A stretch of DNA of 64,000 nt from Microbacterium sp. ProA8 (GCF_039905635.1 NZ_CP157000.1:3782001-3846000); one strand, 5' to 3'. Positions 53,325 through 63,495 are shown, counted from the stretch's first letter. The notes: generated by a model from the letters alone, not told the origin. Numbers and translations: made by a program.

Positions 53325-56300
53325 TCAGCGTGATTCGAGCCGCACGCTCCACGCGGTGCGCTCGCGCGGGATCCGGTACCGCTCGGGGAGAGCCGGACCG
53401 ACGGATGCCGAGCCCAGCCCCTGCTGCGCGTGATCGATGTTGAGCCACACGCGCCCCGAGTCGACCAGCTCGTGCGGTCGGGACGCACGGTCGAGATCGT
53501 GCGAGGTCCAGCGGCGGGCGGTGAAGTCGAAACGCGGACGCCCCTCGACCCGCAACGAGGGGATGCCGGGACCGGCGACCTCCAGCCAGCGCGTGTGCAC
53601 GTGGTTGCCGTTCTCCTGCGGCACCGGGTAGCGCACCTGCAAGTCGTCGATCGAGCGTTCGAACCGCCCGACGCGCGATCCTTCGTAGGAGTCGGCGTAC
53701 GTCTCGCCGGGGCCCCTGCCGAACCACGCCGCACGCTGCGCAGCACCCGGCAGCCCGAAGAGAAGGCCCAGTCGCGGTACCGGGATGTCCCGGTGCATGT
53801 ACGGCGTATCGGCCCACGGCCCGACGAAGTCGACCTCGACGTCGAGCACGAGCCCTTCGCCGTCCGGGGCCCACGTCATCGTCCACTCCACCCCGTGCGG
53901 GTGCGTCCGCGGTGCCGTCCGCCCGCTCACCCGCAGCCGCCCGTCGCCCACGGCGACCTCGTCCACCCGGTGCAGCAGCCGGTGCAGCATGGTCTTGCGC
54001 CACACCGCCGCCATGTTGTTGAGGTCGCCCTGCCCGTGGTCGTTCTCGGTGGGTGCGCGGTACAGGTCCAGCACGGGACCGTCGATCTCGAGGTCGCCGA
54101 GCCGTACCAGGCGACCGGTCGCAGCGTCGAAGCGTCCGGTCCCGAGTGCGATGGCGGAACCTCGACCCGGGTCAGGTGCGGCGTCGTCATCGCGCCAGTC
54201 CTCCGCAGTGCGCACACCGCCCGCAGGCACGACAACGACCGGTGCAGGCATCCCCCGCCGTGACGGCACCTCGCCGCCGAGGGGCGCGGTCGCCGCCTCG
54301 CCCGGCAGCACCGCTGCGGCGACGCGCTGGCTCCAGGCGATCACGTGACCCGCCGAAGCCCAGGCCGCTTCGGCGGCGAGCGCGGCCTCGACCGTCAGCA
54401 CGATCTCGCCGGCTCCGGATGCCTCGGCGTCGGCGATCGCGGCGGTCGCGGCATCCGGGATCTCCGCCTCCACCGTCTCGCCCGACGCCACCGTCGTCGC
54501 CGGAAGCTTCCCGCTCGCCACGGTCTCGCCCGCGGCCTCCACGCACCAGCGGAAGACCAGATCGGAGGTGTTCGCGCAATGGCGGTTGTTCACGATGCGC
54601 ACACCGCGACCGTCCAGTCCGATCGACACCGGCTCGTGAGCCTTGGCCAGCTCGACCAGGCCCGGAGTCGGCGTCCGGTCGCTGAACACGAGCCCGTGCA
54701 AGCTGAAACGACCGCCGCGGGGCTCGTACTCGACGTCGTCGCCGTGCATCACGAACGGCACGCCGTCGGCGGTCACCGCATGGAAGCCGTGATCGATCCA
54801 CTCCCACACGAACGCACCGCACAGCCGGTCGTGCGCGTTGATGATGCGCCAGTAGTCCTGCAGCGAGCCGGGGCCGTTGCCCATCGCGTGGGCGTACTCG
54901 ACGAGAAGGAACGGCAGCCCGCGCCGACGCTCCTCGTCGGCCTCGGTGACGCCATCGGGCAGGGGCGCGACCGCATCCGCGTCGCCGAACACCATGCCGT
55001 GCATGCTGAGCCGGCCGCCGCGCGGCTCCTCACGCCGGCCGATCTGCTCGAGCAGGTCGAGCGACGGGTACATCAGCGAGTAGAAATCGGAGTCCCGATA
55101 GCTCGGGTCGCGTTCGTACAGCACCGGACGCGACGGGTCGCGCTCATCGAGCCACGCTCGCATGTCGCCGAAGCCGTCGCCGGTCATGCTCTCGTTCGCC
55201 AGCGACCACACCACGACGCTCGGGCGGTTCTTGTCGCGCTCCACGGTGCGCCTCAGGCGATCCATGAGGGCTTCGCGCCACTCGGGCAGGGCAGGTGGGT
55301 TGTGCGCCCATCCCTCGTAGATGAAGCCATGGGTCTCGAGGTCGACCTCGACCACGACCCACAGGCCGTATTCGTCGCAGAGCCTCAGGAACTCCGGATG
55401 CGGCGGGTAGTGGCTCGTGCGCACGGCGTCGATGTTCGCGCGCTTCATCATCACGATGTCCTGGATCATCGTGTCGCGATCGAGCGCACGTCCGGTGTCG
55501 GGGTGATGCTCGTGCCGGTTCACCCCGCGGAACGTCACCGGGCGTCCGTTCACGGTGAACACGCCGTCCACGATCTCGACCCGGCGGAACCCCACGGCCA
55601 GCTCGACCACCTCGCCGCTCGAGCGCAGCGTTCCGCGGTAGAGGCACGGGCTGTCAGCGCTCCACGCCTCGACGGCGACCGTCGCGGTCTCTCCTGCGGA
55701 CATCCGGATGCCGAGCTCGGGGATCTCGACGACGGCCTCGGCGGAGGCATCCACCCGCAGCGTGCCGAGCCCCGTCGCGGCGTCGTAATCGGCGTGCACG
55801 AAATGGTCGTCGATGGCGCCGGCCGGGCGCGCGAGCAGCTCGACATCGCGGAAGATGCCCGGGAGCCACCACATGTCCTGGTCCTCGAGGTAGGTGCCCG
55901 CCGACCAGCGGTGCACCCGGACGCACAGCACGTTGCGGCCGGGACGCACCGGCGCGTCGAACTCGAACGGCAGCCGGCTGCCCGTCGACCAGCCGAGGTC
56001 GGCGCCGTTGAGCCACACCTTGGCGCACGACTCGACGCCTTGGAATCTCAGCACCGCGGGGCCGAAGTCGGCCGCGACGTCGAAGACGAGCCGGTAGTCG
56101 CCGGTGGGGTTCTCGGTCGAGACCCGCGGCGGATCCAGCGGGATCGGGTACGCCGTGTTCGTATAGAGCGGCCCTTCCTCGGTGCCGAGCATCCGCCGGG
56201 CCGGCCCGCCTGCGAGGGGCGTGAACTGCTCGAGCACCCAGTGCGACGGCACCGGCATGATGTCCCACGCGGCGTCGTCGAAGTCCTCGGCGAGGAAGGC

Positions 56301-56531
56301 GTGCCCGGTGCCCTCGGCAGTGGGTGAAAGGCGGAAGCGCCAGGTGCCGTTGAGGCTCTGCACGGCCGCATCGCTCAGCGCGTCGGCCCGCGGTGACCGT
56401 CGTCCTGCGCCCGGCAGAACGCTCTCCCAGTAGCGCTCGCCGTCGGGAAGCCGAGCCGGAGCGGATGGTCCAGTGGAGACGGCGTGCTGCGGCACGGGGC
56501 TCTGCATATCCATAGGAGATTGCATATCCAT
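53325..56531 (-). CDS. glycoside hydrolase family 2 beta-galactosidase, LacZ type
   Basis: 1068 residues, the five-domain LacZ layout with the C-terminal Bgal_small_N domain (about 810-1060). Acid/base Glu447 is in SLANES and nucleophile Glu545 in LLVEYAHAMGN. Cytoplasmic. Residues 502-517, just before the nucleophile, look like a copy of residues 603-618 (both EPRGGR, then SMHGMVF or SLHGLVF); at DNA level 39 of 48 bases match. The start carries a direct repeat, MDMQSP twice; ATG 56531 (AAGAGAGA upstream) is preferred over 56513, and a GTG at 56636 would extend it. Last gene of the minus operon with GH78, GH78 and lacI. Confidence 0.9.
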   Translation of the reverse strand: MDMQSPMDMQSPVPQHAVSTGPSAPARLPDGERYWESVLPGAGRRSPRADALSDAAVQSLNGTWRFRLSPTAEGTGHAFLAEDFDDAAWDIMPVPSHWVLEQFTPLAGGPARRMLGTEEGPLYTNTAYPIPLDPPRVSTENPTGDYRLVFDVAADFGPAVLRFQGVESCAKVWLNGADLGWSTGSRLPFEFDAPVRPGRNVLCVRVHRWSAGTYLEDQDMWWLPGIFRDVELLARPAGAIDDHFVHADYDAATGLGTLRVDASAEAVVEIPELGIRMSAGETATVAVEAWSADSPCLYRGTLRSSGEVVELAVGFRRVEIVDGVFTVNGRPVTFRGVNRHEHHPDTGRALDRDTMIQDIVMMKRANIDAVRTSHYPPHPEFLRLCDEYGLWVVVEVDLETHGFIYEGWAHNPPALPEWREALMDRLRRTVERDKNRPSVVVWSLANESMTGDGFGDMRAWLDERDPSRPVLYERDPSYRDSDFYSLMYPSLDLLEQIGRREEPRGGRLSMHGMVFGDADAVAPLPDGVTEADEERRRGLPFLLVEYAHAMGNGPGSLQDYWRIINAHDRLCGAFVWEWIDHGFHAVTADGVPFVMHGDDVEYEPRGGRFSLHGLVFSDRTPTPGLVELAKAHEPVSIGLDGRGVRIVNNRHCANTSDLVFRWCVEAAGETVASGKLPATTVASGETVEAEIPDAATAAIADAEASGAGEIVLTVEAALAAEAAWASAGHVIAWSQRVAAAVLPGEAATAPLGGEVPSRRGMPAPVVVVPAGGVRTAEDWRDDDAAPDPGRGSAIALGTGRFDAATGRLVRLGDLEIDGPVLDLYRAPTENDHGQGDLNNMAAVWRKTMLHRLLHRVDEVAVGDGRLRVSGRTAPRTHPHGVEWTMTWAPDGEGLVLDVEVDFVGPWADTPYMHRDIPVPRLGLLFGLPGAAQRAAWFGRGPGETYADSYEGSRVGRFERSIDDLQVRYPVPQENGNHVHTRWLEVAGPGIPSLRVEGRPRFDFTARRWTSHDLDRASRPHELVDSGRVWLNIDHAQQGLGSASVGPALPERYRIPRERTAWSVRLESR

Positions 56532-56687
56532 TCTCTCTTGAATGTGATTGCAGTCTAGCTCAGTGAGGAGTCGCCGCGCCCAGGCGGGACCTGCTTCGAG
56601 TGCCGCCACCTGCTCGAGCTCCTCGAGGTGGCCCACGCCCGTCGCCGGCGCCGGAGCGGACCACCGATCCGCCGGCAGATGCGTGAC

Positions 56688-57695
56688 TCAGCCGGCGGTC
56701 GACTCGCGGACGACGAGCTCGGGCTGGAAGCGCACCGTGCGCTCGTGCTCACCCTCGGGCGCCTCGATGTCTTTCAGGAGCAGGTCGACGGCGGTGTAGC
56801 CGATCAGATGCGCCGGCTGGCGGATCGAGCTCAGCGGAACCACGGTGGCGGACGCGAAGTCGATGTCGTCGTAGCCGATGAGCGCGATGTCGCGGGGCAC
56901 CTGCAGGTCGGACATGAGGGTGAAGGCCTGCAGCGCGCCGACCGCGAGCAGGTCGTTGGCCGCGAACACCGCGTCGGGACGATCCGCCGCGGTCCGGCCG
57001 CGCAGCAGCTCTCCCGCCTCGCGCCCTTGCAGCACCGACAGGGCGGACATCTCGATGACCTCGAGGGCTGCGCCGGGCACCTCGGCGATGGCGCGTCGCG
57101 CGCCCTCGAGGCGATCCGCCACCTGGCGGATCGAACCCGGACCGCCGATGAAGGCGACGCGCCGACGGCCGGTCGACAGAAGGTGCGACACCGCGAGGTA
57201 GCCGCCTTCGACGTCGTCGACGGAGACCGACCCGAACCCCCGGGCGGAGTCCTCGTGGTCGACGAGCACGACCGGGACACCGCCGGTGCGGAGTCGCTCG
57301 AGCCGCCCGAGGTCGCCGTCGACCGGTGTCACGAGCACGCCGTTGACCCGCTGCTCGCGGAACAGCTCGACGTAGGCGTCCTCGCGATCGGAGCGCTCGT
57401 CGCTGTTGCCGAGCAGCACGCTCATGCCCGCCTCGGCGGCCCGGTCCTCCGCGCCGCGCGCGACTTCGGCGAAGAACGGGTTTCCCGCGTCGAGCACGAT
57501 GAGCGCGATGCTGCGGCTGCGCCCGGCCCGCAGCTGACGCGCGGCGTCGTTGCGCACGAAGCCGAGCTCTGCGATCGCCTGCGTCACCCGCTCGACGGTC
57601 GCCGGCGACACCTTCTCGGGCCGGTTGAGCACGTTCGACACCGTGCCGACGGAGACGGATGCCGCAGCCGCGACGTCCCGCACACTCACCACCAT
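56688..57695 (-). CDS. LacI family transcriptional repressor
   Basis: 335 residues, helix-turn-helix at about 5-28 (VRDVAAAASVSVGTVSNVLN) and effector-binding domain 60-330 (IALIVLDAGNPFFAEVARG to LVVRESTAG). GGAGGA five bases before the ATG. It lies between the two GH78 genes and the GH2 gene on the same strand, so it probably regulates this operon and the divergent binding-protein gene at 63658 through the motifs at 63436-63567. The ligand is likely rhamnose, galactose or an oligosaccharide. Confidence 0.9.
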   Translation of the reverse strand: MVVSVRDVAAAASVSVGTVSNVLNRPEKVSPATVERVTQAIAELGFVRNDAARQLRAGRSRSIALIVLDAGNPFFAEVARGAEDRAAEAGMSVLLGNSDERSDREDAYVELFREQRVNGVLVTPVDGDLGRLERLRTGGVPVVLVDHEDSARGFGSVSVDDVEGGYLAVSHLLSTGRRRVAFIGGPGSIRQVADRLEGARRAIAEVPGAALEVIEMSALSVLQGREAGELLRGRTAADRPDAVFAANDLLAVGALQAFTLMSDLQVPRDIALIGYDDIDFASATVVPLSSIRQPAHLIGYTAVDLLLKDIEAPEGEHERTVRFQPELVVRESTAG

Positions 57696-57755
57696 GGCAC
57701 TCCTCCGACTTCCTGCCGCTGTCCGCGAGTGTAGGGCACGGCTGCCCCGCGGCAC

Positions 57756-57807
57756 CGCCGGGCCGCAGGAGGACCCGCCGGGGAGGCGGTCGCCCGCCGG
57801 CCCGGCG
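57756..57807 (-). terminator. nested hairpin between GH78 and lacI
   Basis: CGCCGGGCCG (57756-57765) pairs with CGGCCCGGCG (57798-57807), enclosing a second stem CCGCC-GGGGA-GGCGG (57775-57789). It sits just after the GH78 stop on the minus strand. There is no U tract; partial termination or message protection is inferred. Confidence 0.5.
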
Positions 57808-57812
57808 CCCGG

Positions 57813-60638
57813 TCAGGCATCCACCATCGCCTCCTCGCGCTGCGCCGACAGCTCGGCGAGACGCTCCCCGATCAGGCGCTGGGTATCGGGACCGGCGTGC
57901 ATGAACAGCGCCTCGCCGAGCTCGCGGCGCGTGGACCACTTGGTGTGGGTGCGGAAGGCCTGCGCCGCATCAGGGTTCTCCGCCTCGAGCACCTCGACGA
58001 TCGCACGGTACGCCTCGCGATCGTCGATCACCTCCGCCAGAGTCGACTCGAGGCCGACGCGGGTGGCGGCGACCGGCGGTGCGGCATCCTCCACCTCCCA
58101 CTCGTGGCTGCCCGAACCGACCTCGAGTTCGCGCCCGTCAGGGAGCACGACCACCGCCGTCGTGTTCGGCGGGACGATCGCCTCGACGCGCACCACGCCG
58201 TCCTGCCGCGTCCAGCCGGCGCGGGCGGTGCCGTAGGGGGTGAGGTGCTCGGCCCACGCGTGGTCGAACTCGGCGAGGGGATGCGGCTGGATGCGCAGGC
58301 GTGCGTACGCCGGCTCCTCCGGCGCGAGACCGGCCACGACGCGGTGGAGCCAGTCGCCGATCGCGCCCAGCGCATAGTGGTTGAACGACGTCATCTCGCC
58401 CGGGTTGATCGAGCCGTCCGGCAGCATCGAGTCCCAGCGCTCCCAGATGGTCGTCGCACCCATCGTCACCGGGTACAGCCACGAAGGGCTCTCGGTCTGC
58501 GTGAGCAGGCGCCGCGCCGTCTCGAGGTGCCCGGTGCGGGTGAGCGCGTCCTGGATGATCGGCGTGCCCACGAATCCGGTGCCGATACGGTAGCCCGACA
58601 GGCGCGTGAGCTCGGCCAGCCGCGCACCGAGCGCCTGCTGCTGGTCGGCGGGAGCGATGTCGAACACGATCGCCATCGCGTACGCGGTCTGCGCGTCCGA
58701 CATCATGCGTCCGCGCGGGGTCACGTACTCGGCGAGGAACGCGGTGCGCACCTCCTCGGCGATCGCGGCGTACTGCCGCGCCTCGTCGTCCTTGCCGAGA
58801 AGCGCCGCCGCGCGGGCGACGGCATCCGCCGACCGGAAGAGGTATGCCGACGCCACGATGTCGGCATCCGTCTTGGCGTTCGCCGGCAGGTGCGGGGGCG
58901 CATCGGGGTCGAGCCAGTCGCCGAACTGGAACATGCCCTCCCAGAGGCGACGCGGTCCTGCGAGCTCGATGAGCGCGTCGGCCCAGCCCTTCATGCTCGG
59001 GTACTGGCGCTCGACGGTGGCGACATCGGCGTAGCGCTCGTGGAGCACCCACGGCACGATGGTCGCCGCATCCCCCCACGCGGCGGCGGGCCGGGCGGCA
59101 CCGAGCACGTTCGGCACGACGAACGGCACGACGCCGTCGACCTGCTCCAGCGCGAGGTCGCGCAGCCACGAGTCGAGGAACCCGCGCACGTCGTACAGGA
59201 ACGACGCCGTGGGTGCGAACACCTGGATGTCGCCGGTCCAGCCGAGGCGCTCGTCGCGCTGCGGGCAGTCGGTCGGCAGGTAGAGGAAGTTGCCGCGCAG
59301 CCCCCACACGATGTTCTCGTGCAGCTGGTTGACCAGCCGATCGGATGCCTCGAACCAGCCGGTGCGCTCCATGTCGCTGTGGATCACTACTGCCGTGACG
59401 GCCGCCGGGTCGAACTCTCCGGGCCACCCCTCCACCTCGGCGTAGCGGAACCCGTGGAAGGTGAACTCGGGCTCCCATTCCTCGACGCCCTCGCCGGCGA
59501 GCGTGTAGCGGTCGGTCGCCGCGGCGGCGCGCAGCGGCCGCGTTCCGAGCTCACCGTGCTCGAGCACCTCGGCGTGCTTCAGCGTGACCTCGGCGCCCGC
59601 CGGACCCGACACCCGGATGCGCACGCGCCCGACGAGGTTCTGCCCGAAGTCGAGCACCGTCCTGCCGCTCGGAGTCGTGATGACCTCGCGCACCGCGAGC
59701 TCGTCGAGGCGGCGCACGAACGGCGACACGCGTGCCTCGGGCGCGCGGATCGCGTCGAGCTCGGCGACCGGCGCCCAGCCCCCGGCGTCGTAGCCGGCCT
59801 CCGCGAAGCCGCTGCCCCCGGCGTCGACGAGCGCGCGACGGGCGTCGTAGTCCTCGCCCGCGTACAGCCCGCTGGCGGTGAGGGGTCCGGTCGACGCCTG
59901 CCACGAGGCATCCGTCGTCACCCACTCGCTCGATCCGTCGGCGTACTCGACGAGCAGCTGCGCGGCGAATCGCGGCTGGTCGCCGTAGAGCGGCCGGGCG
60001 TTGTCGCGGAACCCGAACCGCTCTGTCGCCCAGGCACCGGCGAGCCGCACGCCGATCGCGTTGGGGCCTTCGCCGACGAGAGCGGTGACGTCGGTCGTCT
60101 CGTGGATCGTGCGCTGCTCGTACGGCGTCCAGCCCGGCTTCATCACCTGGTCGTCCACGTCGACGCCCCCGATCGCCACCTGGTACACGCCGACCGCGGT
60201 CGCGTAAAGAGTGGCGCGGGCGACCGGACCCGTCGCCTCGAACTCGGTGCGGAGGTATCCGGGCTGCGCAGTCTCGGACGGCGCGGGAAGCCCGATGGTC
60301 GCGGCCCGCCACTCGTCGGCGCCGAGGAAACCGGCCACGACGCGGCGCGGCGCGCTCCACTCGCCTTGCACGCCGTCCTCCCCGGTCACCCGCACACGGA
60401 GCGACGCCTGCTCGCGCGGCGCGAGGGGAGCGAAGGGCCAGGCGAGGCGCGTGGAGGCGCGCCCCTCGACACGGTGAGTCGACGGCTCGCCGTCGCGCGT
60501 GATCTCGATCTCGGCTCCGGCCTGCAGCCAGCCGGGCGTCGTGGTCTCGGTGCGCCAGCCCAACTCGGGGACGGGCGACGCGACGACGTCGCTGCCGTGC
60601 GGGGCGTCGATGATGATGTGCGGAACGGGGCTGCTCAT
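57813..60638 (-). CDS. glycoside hydrolase family 78 alpha-L-rhamnosidase with C-terminal helical extension
   Basis: 941 residues, no signal peptide. Standard GH78 layout: Fn3-like and binding beta domains to about 425, (alpha/alpha)6 catalytic domain to about 775, C-terminal beta sandwich to about 855. General acid Glu463 in DCPQRDERLGWTGD, general base Glu733 in IWERWDS. Residues 857-941 are an extra helical segment rich in Glu and Ala (LAEVIDDREAYRAIVEVLEA) not seen in the other two paralogues here. AAGGAG precedes the ATG. Second gene of the operon starting at 63390. Confidence 0.92.
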   Translation of the reverse strand: MSSPVPHIIIDAPHGSDVVASPVPELGWRTETTTPGWLQAGAEIEITRDGEPSTHRVEGRASTRLAWPFAPLAPREQASLRVRVTGEDGVQGEWSAPRRVVAGFLGADEWRAATIGLPAPSETAQPGYLRTEFEATGPVARATLYATAVGVYQVAIGGVDVDDQVMKPGWTPYEQRTIHETTDVTALVGEGPNAIGVRLAGAWATERFGFRDNARPLYGDQPRFAAQLLVEYADGSSEWVTTDASWQASTGPLTASGLYAGEDYDARRALVDAGGSGFAEAGYDAGGWAPVAELDAIRAPEARVSPFVRRLDELAVREVITTPSGRTVLDFGQNLVGRVRIRVSGPAGAEVTLKHAEVLEHGELGTRPLRAAAATDRYTLAGEGVEEWEPEFTFHGFRYAEVEGWPGEFDPAAVTAVVIHSDMERTGWFEASDRLVNQLHENIVWGLRGNFLYLPTDCPQRDERLGWTGDIQVFAPTASFLYDVRGFLDSWLRDLALEQVDGVVPFVVPNVLGAARPAAAWGDAATIVPWVLHERYADVATVERQYPSMKGWADALIELAGPRRLWEGMFQFGDWLDPDAPPHLPANAKTDADIVASAYLFRSADAVARAAALLGKDDEARQYAAIAEEVRTAFLAEYVTPRGRMMSDAQTAYAMAIVFDIAPADQQQALGARLAELTRLSGYRIGTGFVGTPIIQDALTRTGHLETARRLLTQTESPSWLYPVTMGATTIWERWDSMLPDGSINPGEMTSFNHYALGAIGDWLHRVVAGLAPEEPAYARLRIQPHPLAEFDHAWAEHLTPYGTARAGWTRQDGVVRVEAIVPPNTTAVVVLPDGRELEVGSGSHEWEVEDAAPPVAATRVGLESTLAEVIDDREAYRAIVEVLEAENPDAAQAFRTHTKWSTRRELGEALFMHAGPDTQRLIGERLAELSAQREEAMVDA

Positions 60639-60702
60639 GGCACTCCTTGGGGGAAGGTCGGTGTGGTGTGGATTGTGCGGGTGGCGTTGACGGATGCCGC
60701 GA

Positions 60703-63390
60703 TCAGGCGGGCACGACGGCGCCGGGTGCCGCGACCGCAGGTGCGGTGACGACGATGCGGTGCGTGCCGTGGCGGAGCTCGGCGGGCGCCGGGGCGGCGC
60801 CCACGGTGACGGTGGATTCCGCCGTGACGGGGAGATCGAGCAGGGCGCGCGCGCCGAACGGCACCTCGAGCGTGGCCTCGAACACTCCGCCGTCGACGCG
60901 CCACTCGATCGCGAGACGGCCCTGCGGGGTGTCGATCGACGCCGACGCGTGATCGAGCCCGACCGCCGGCCGCGGCGCCACGTGCACGGTGCGATACCCG
61001 GGGTCGTCGGCATCCGGAGCGAGCCCCGCCACCGTGCGATACACCCAGTCGATCATCGCCCCGTAGGCGTAGTGGTTGAACGACAGCATGCCGGTGTCGT
61101 CCTGCGAGGCGTCCTCGGTGGGGAGGGCGTCCATCGCGCCGGAATGGATGCTGCCGTCGGGCAGGATCGCGTCCCAGCGCTCCCACACCGTCGTCGCGCC
61201 GCGATCGACCTGATAGAGCCAGGAGGGCGCCTCGCGGCGCAGCAGCATGAGGTACGCCTCGTCGAGGTGGCCGCTGTGCGACAGCGCGAACAGCACGAGC
61301 GGCGTGCCGAGGAAGCCTGTCGCGATCCGGCCGTTCTCACGGCGGACGTTCTCGGCCAGCCCCGCGGCGATCTCGGCGCGGCGGTCGTCGGGCGCCAGCC
61401 CGAACTCGAGCGACATCGCCGCGCCGCTCTGCGTGAGGATGGCCTCCTCGCCCCACCGCGCGAACGTCGCCGCGCCCACGCGGTCGGCCAGAGCGTCGTA
61501 CTCCGCGGCGCTCGCCTCATCGCCGAGGATGCGCTCGGCGCGGGCGAGCAGACGGGCGGAGTGCGCGTAGAACGCGTTCGACACGAAGTCGCTCGAGACC
61601 TTCGCCTCCCACGGCCGGTCGCCGGGCGCGTCGGGGTCGAGCCAGTCGCCGAACTGGTAGTCGCCGGCAGGGAGCACGACGTCATCCCCGGCGCGACGGC
61701 GCAGGTGCTCCACCCAACGCCGCATGCTGCGTCGCTGGCGGACGAGCACCTCATCCGAGCCGTACGACTCGTAGACGGCGAGCGGGATGATGGTGGCGGC
61801 ATCCGCCCAACCGGCCCGGCCCATGTTCGGCGTCTCCACGCCGCCCATCAGCATGTCCTGCGGGCGGATGATGTCGGGCACGACGGCCGGCACCCCGCCC
61901 TCGTCGGTCTGATCGATCTCGAGATCCTTCAGCCACGAGAGCCAGAACGCCTCGGTGTCGAGGAGCGTGTTCGCCGTGGCCGCGAAGGCCTGGGCGTCGC
62001 CTGTCCAGCCGAGTCGCTCGTCGCGCTGCGGGCAGTCGGTCGGCACCGACACGAAGTTGTCGCGCTGCGACCAGAACACGTTTGAGTGGAACCGGTCCAG
62101 CGCCGCGTGCGACGAGGAGAACGTGCTGCGGGGGGCGAGGTCGCTCGAGATCGCGACGGCGGTGGCCGACACCACCTCGGCGCCGTCGACGTCGGCGTAG
62201 CGGAACCCGTGGAACGTGAACGCCGGCTCGAGCGTGTGCTCACCGTCGCGATCGAGCGTGTAGACGTCCGTCGCCTTCGCGGACCGCAGGGCCTTGACGT
62301 GCAGGTCGCCCGAGGGCTCGAGCACCTCGGCGTGGCGCACGGTCACGACGTCGCCGACTCGGCCGCTCACCACCAGCCGCACCCAGCCCGACACGTTCTG
62401 CCCGCCGTCGAGGCGCGTGCGCCCTTCGTGATGGCTCAGTGCCATGGGCAGTTCGGCGACGACCCGGACGGGCGGTGCGGAGCGCGGCTCGAAGCGGGCA
62501 GGGTCGACATCGATGACGGATGCGGCGACCCACGTCTCGTCTGCGAAGCCCGGGTCGTGCACCGCGGGGTCGTCAAGGCGCAGGTCGGTCACGGTGCCGT
62601 CGTAGATGCTGGCGCTGCGCACGGCTCCGAAGCCGGCCCGCCATGAGGCATCGGTCTTCGCCACGATCTGGCCGTCGGCCTCGAGCTGCGCCAGTGCGCC
62701 GGTGCGGTCGCCGTAGATCGCCTGGCGCCGCGCGAAGCCGAAGCTGCCGCGGTACCAGCCGTCGGCCACGGCGAGGACGATGACGTTCACTCCCTCGCGC
62801 AGCAGCGGCGTGACGTCGACCGTGTCGAGGAGGATGCGCTCCTGGTACGACGTCCAGCCGGGCGTCAGCAGCGCATCGCTCGCGCGTTCGCCGTTGATCC
62901 ACGCATCGACGAGGCCGAGGGCGCTCAGGCGCAGGCGCGCGGACGCCGGAGCGCGATCGAGCACGAACTCGGCACGGAGCAGGGGGACGGGTCCGTCCGC
63001 CGGCGTGTCGGTGCCGATGACGGATGCCTCCAGGTCGGCTCCGTCGACGCCCGCCTCCACCACGACAGGCTCGCTCCAGCCGGTCCAGCCGGTCGTCGTC
63101 GCCAGGCGCACAGCGAAGGCGCGGCGCTCGCGGGGAGCGAGGGATCCGGGTATCGCGACACCGGCCGTGCGCGTGTCGGCGACCGGCTCGGCCGGCGTCG
63201 GCTCCGCGCCTTCAGGCCCCTGGGCGACCTGATAGCCGACGATGCGCGCGCGGGGGTCGTCGGTCTCCGCACGCCAGCTGAGGCGCAGGCCGTCACGCGG
63301 AATGCCGAGGAGTCCGCGCCCGTGCTGGGTGCGCAGCGCGACCACGCGGGTCGCGGCATCCAGTGCCGAGGGAGAGGGAAGAGCCGCCAT
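60703..63390 (-). CDS. glycoside hydrolase family 78 alpha-L-rhamnosidase
   Basis: 895 residues, no signal peptide. Same domain order as the other two GH78 proteins, with general acid Glu458 in DCPQRDERLGWTGD and general base Glu737 in VWERWDA. It carries a loop insert of about 20 residues after the base motif (SIHSGAMDALPTEDASQDD) that lengthens the active-site rim. AAAGGA eight bases before the ATG at 63390 supports the start. First gene of the GH78-GH78-lacI-GH2 operon and divergent from the last binding-protein gene. The three paralogues differ enough to serve different rhamnose linkages. Confidence 0.92.
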   Translation of the reverse strand: MAALPSPSALDAATRVVALRTQHGRGLLGIPRDGLRLSWRAETDDPRARIVGYQVAQGPEGAEPTPAEPVADTRTAGVAIPGSLAPRERRAFAVRLATTTGWTGWSEPVVVEAGVDGADLEASVIGTDTPADGPVPLLRAEFVLDRAPASARLRLSALGLVDAWINGERASDALLTPGWTSYQERILLDTVDVTPLLREGVNVIVLAVADGWYRGSFGFARRQAIYGDRTGALAQLEADGQIVAKTDASWRAGFGAVRSASIYDGTVTDLRLDDPAVHDPGFADETWVAASVIDVDPARFEPRSAPPVRVVAELPMALSHHEGRTRLDGGQNVSGWVRLVVSGRVGDVVTVRHAEVLEPSGDLHVKALRSAKATDVYTLDRDGEHTLEPAFTFHGFRYADVDGAEVVSATAVAISSDLAPRSTFSSSHAALDRFHSNVFWSQRDNFVSVPTDCPQRDERLGWTGDAQAFAATANTLLDTEAFWLSWLKDLEIDQTDEGGVPAVVPDIIRPQDMLMGGVETPNMGRAGWADAATIIPLAVYESYGSDEVLVRQRRSMRRWVEHLRRRAGDDVVLPAGDYQFGDWLDPDAPGDRPWEAKVSSDFVSNAFYAHSARLLARAERILGDEASAAEYDALADRVGAATFARWGEEAILTQSGAAMSLEFGLAPDDRRAEIAAGLAENVRRENGRIATGFLGTPLVLFALSHSGHLDEAYLMLLRREAPSWLYQVDRGATTVWERWDAILPDGSIHSGAMDALPTEDASQDDTGMLSFNHYAYGAMIDWVYRTVAGLAPDADDPGYRTVHVAPRPAVGLDHASASIDTPQGRLAIEWRVDGGVFEATLEVPFGARALLDLPVTAESTVTVGAAPAPAELRHGTHRIVVTAPAVAAPGAVVPA

Positions 63391-63435
63391 GGCTGAGTCC
63401 TTTCGGCTGTCGGCAGCATCGCCGACCAGCGTCAC

Positions 63436-63495
63436 AATCGTGAAACGATTCATGCTTATCTGTCAACCGCAGTGTAGACCGTTACACGATTGTGA
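63436..63495. promoter_or_regulatory. GH78 operon promoter with two LacI-type operators
   Basis: Minus strand: TTGACA (complement of 63461-63466), 18 bases, CACGAT (complement of 63437-63442). One operator, AATCGT-GAA-ACGATT (63436-63450), covers the -10. A second, ACCGTTACACGATT (63478-63491), lies upstream. TCACAATCGTG (63432-63442) and CACGATTGTGA (63485-63495) are perfect inverted repeats linking the two. Likely target of the lacI product at 56688. Confidence 0.65.
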
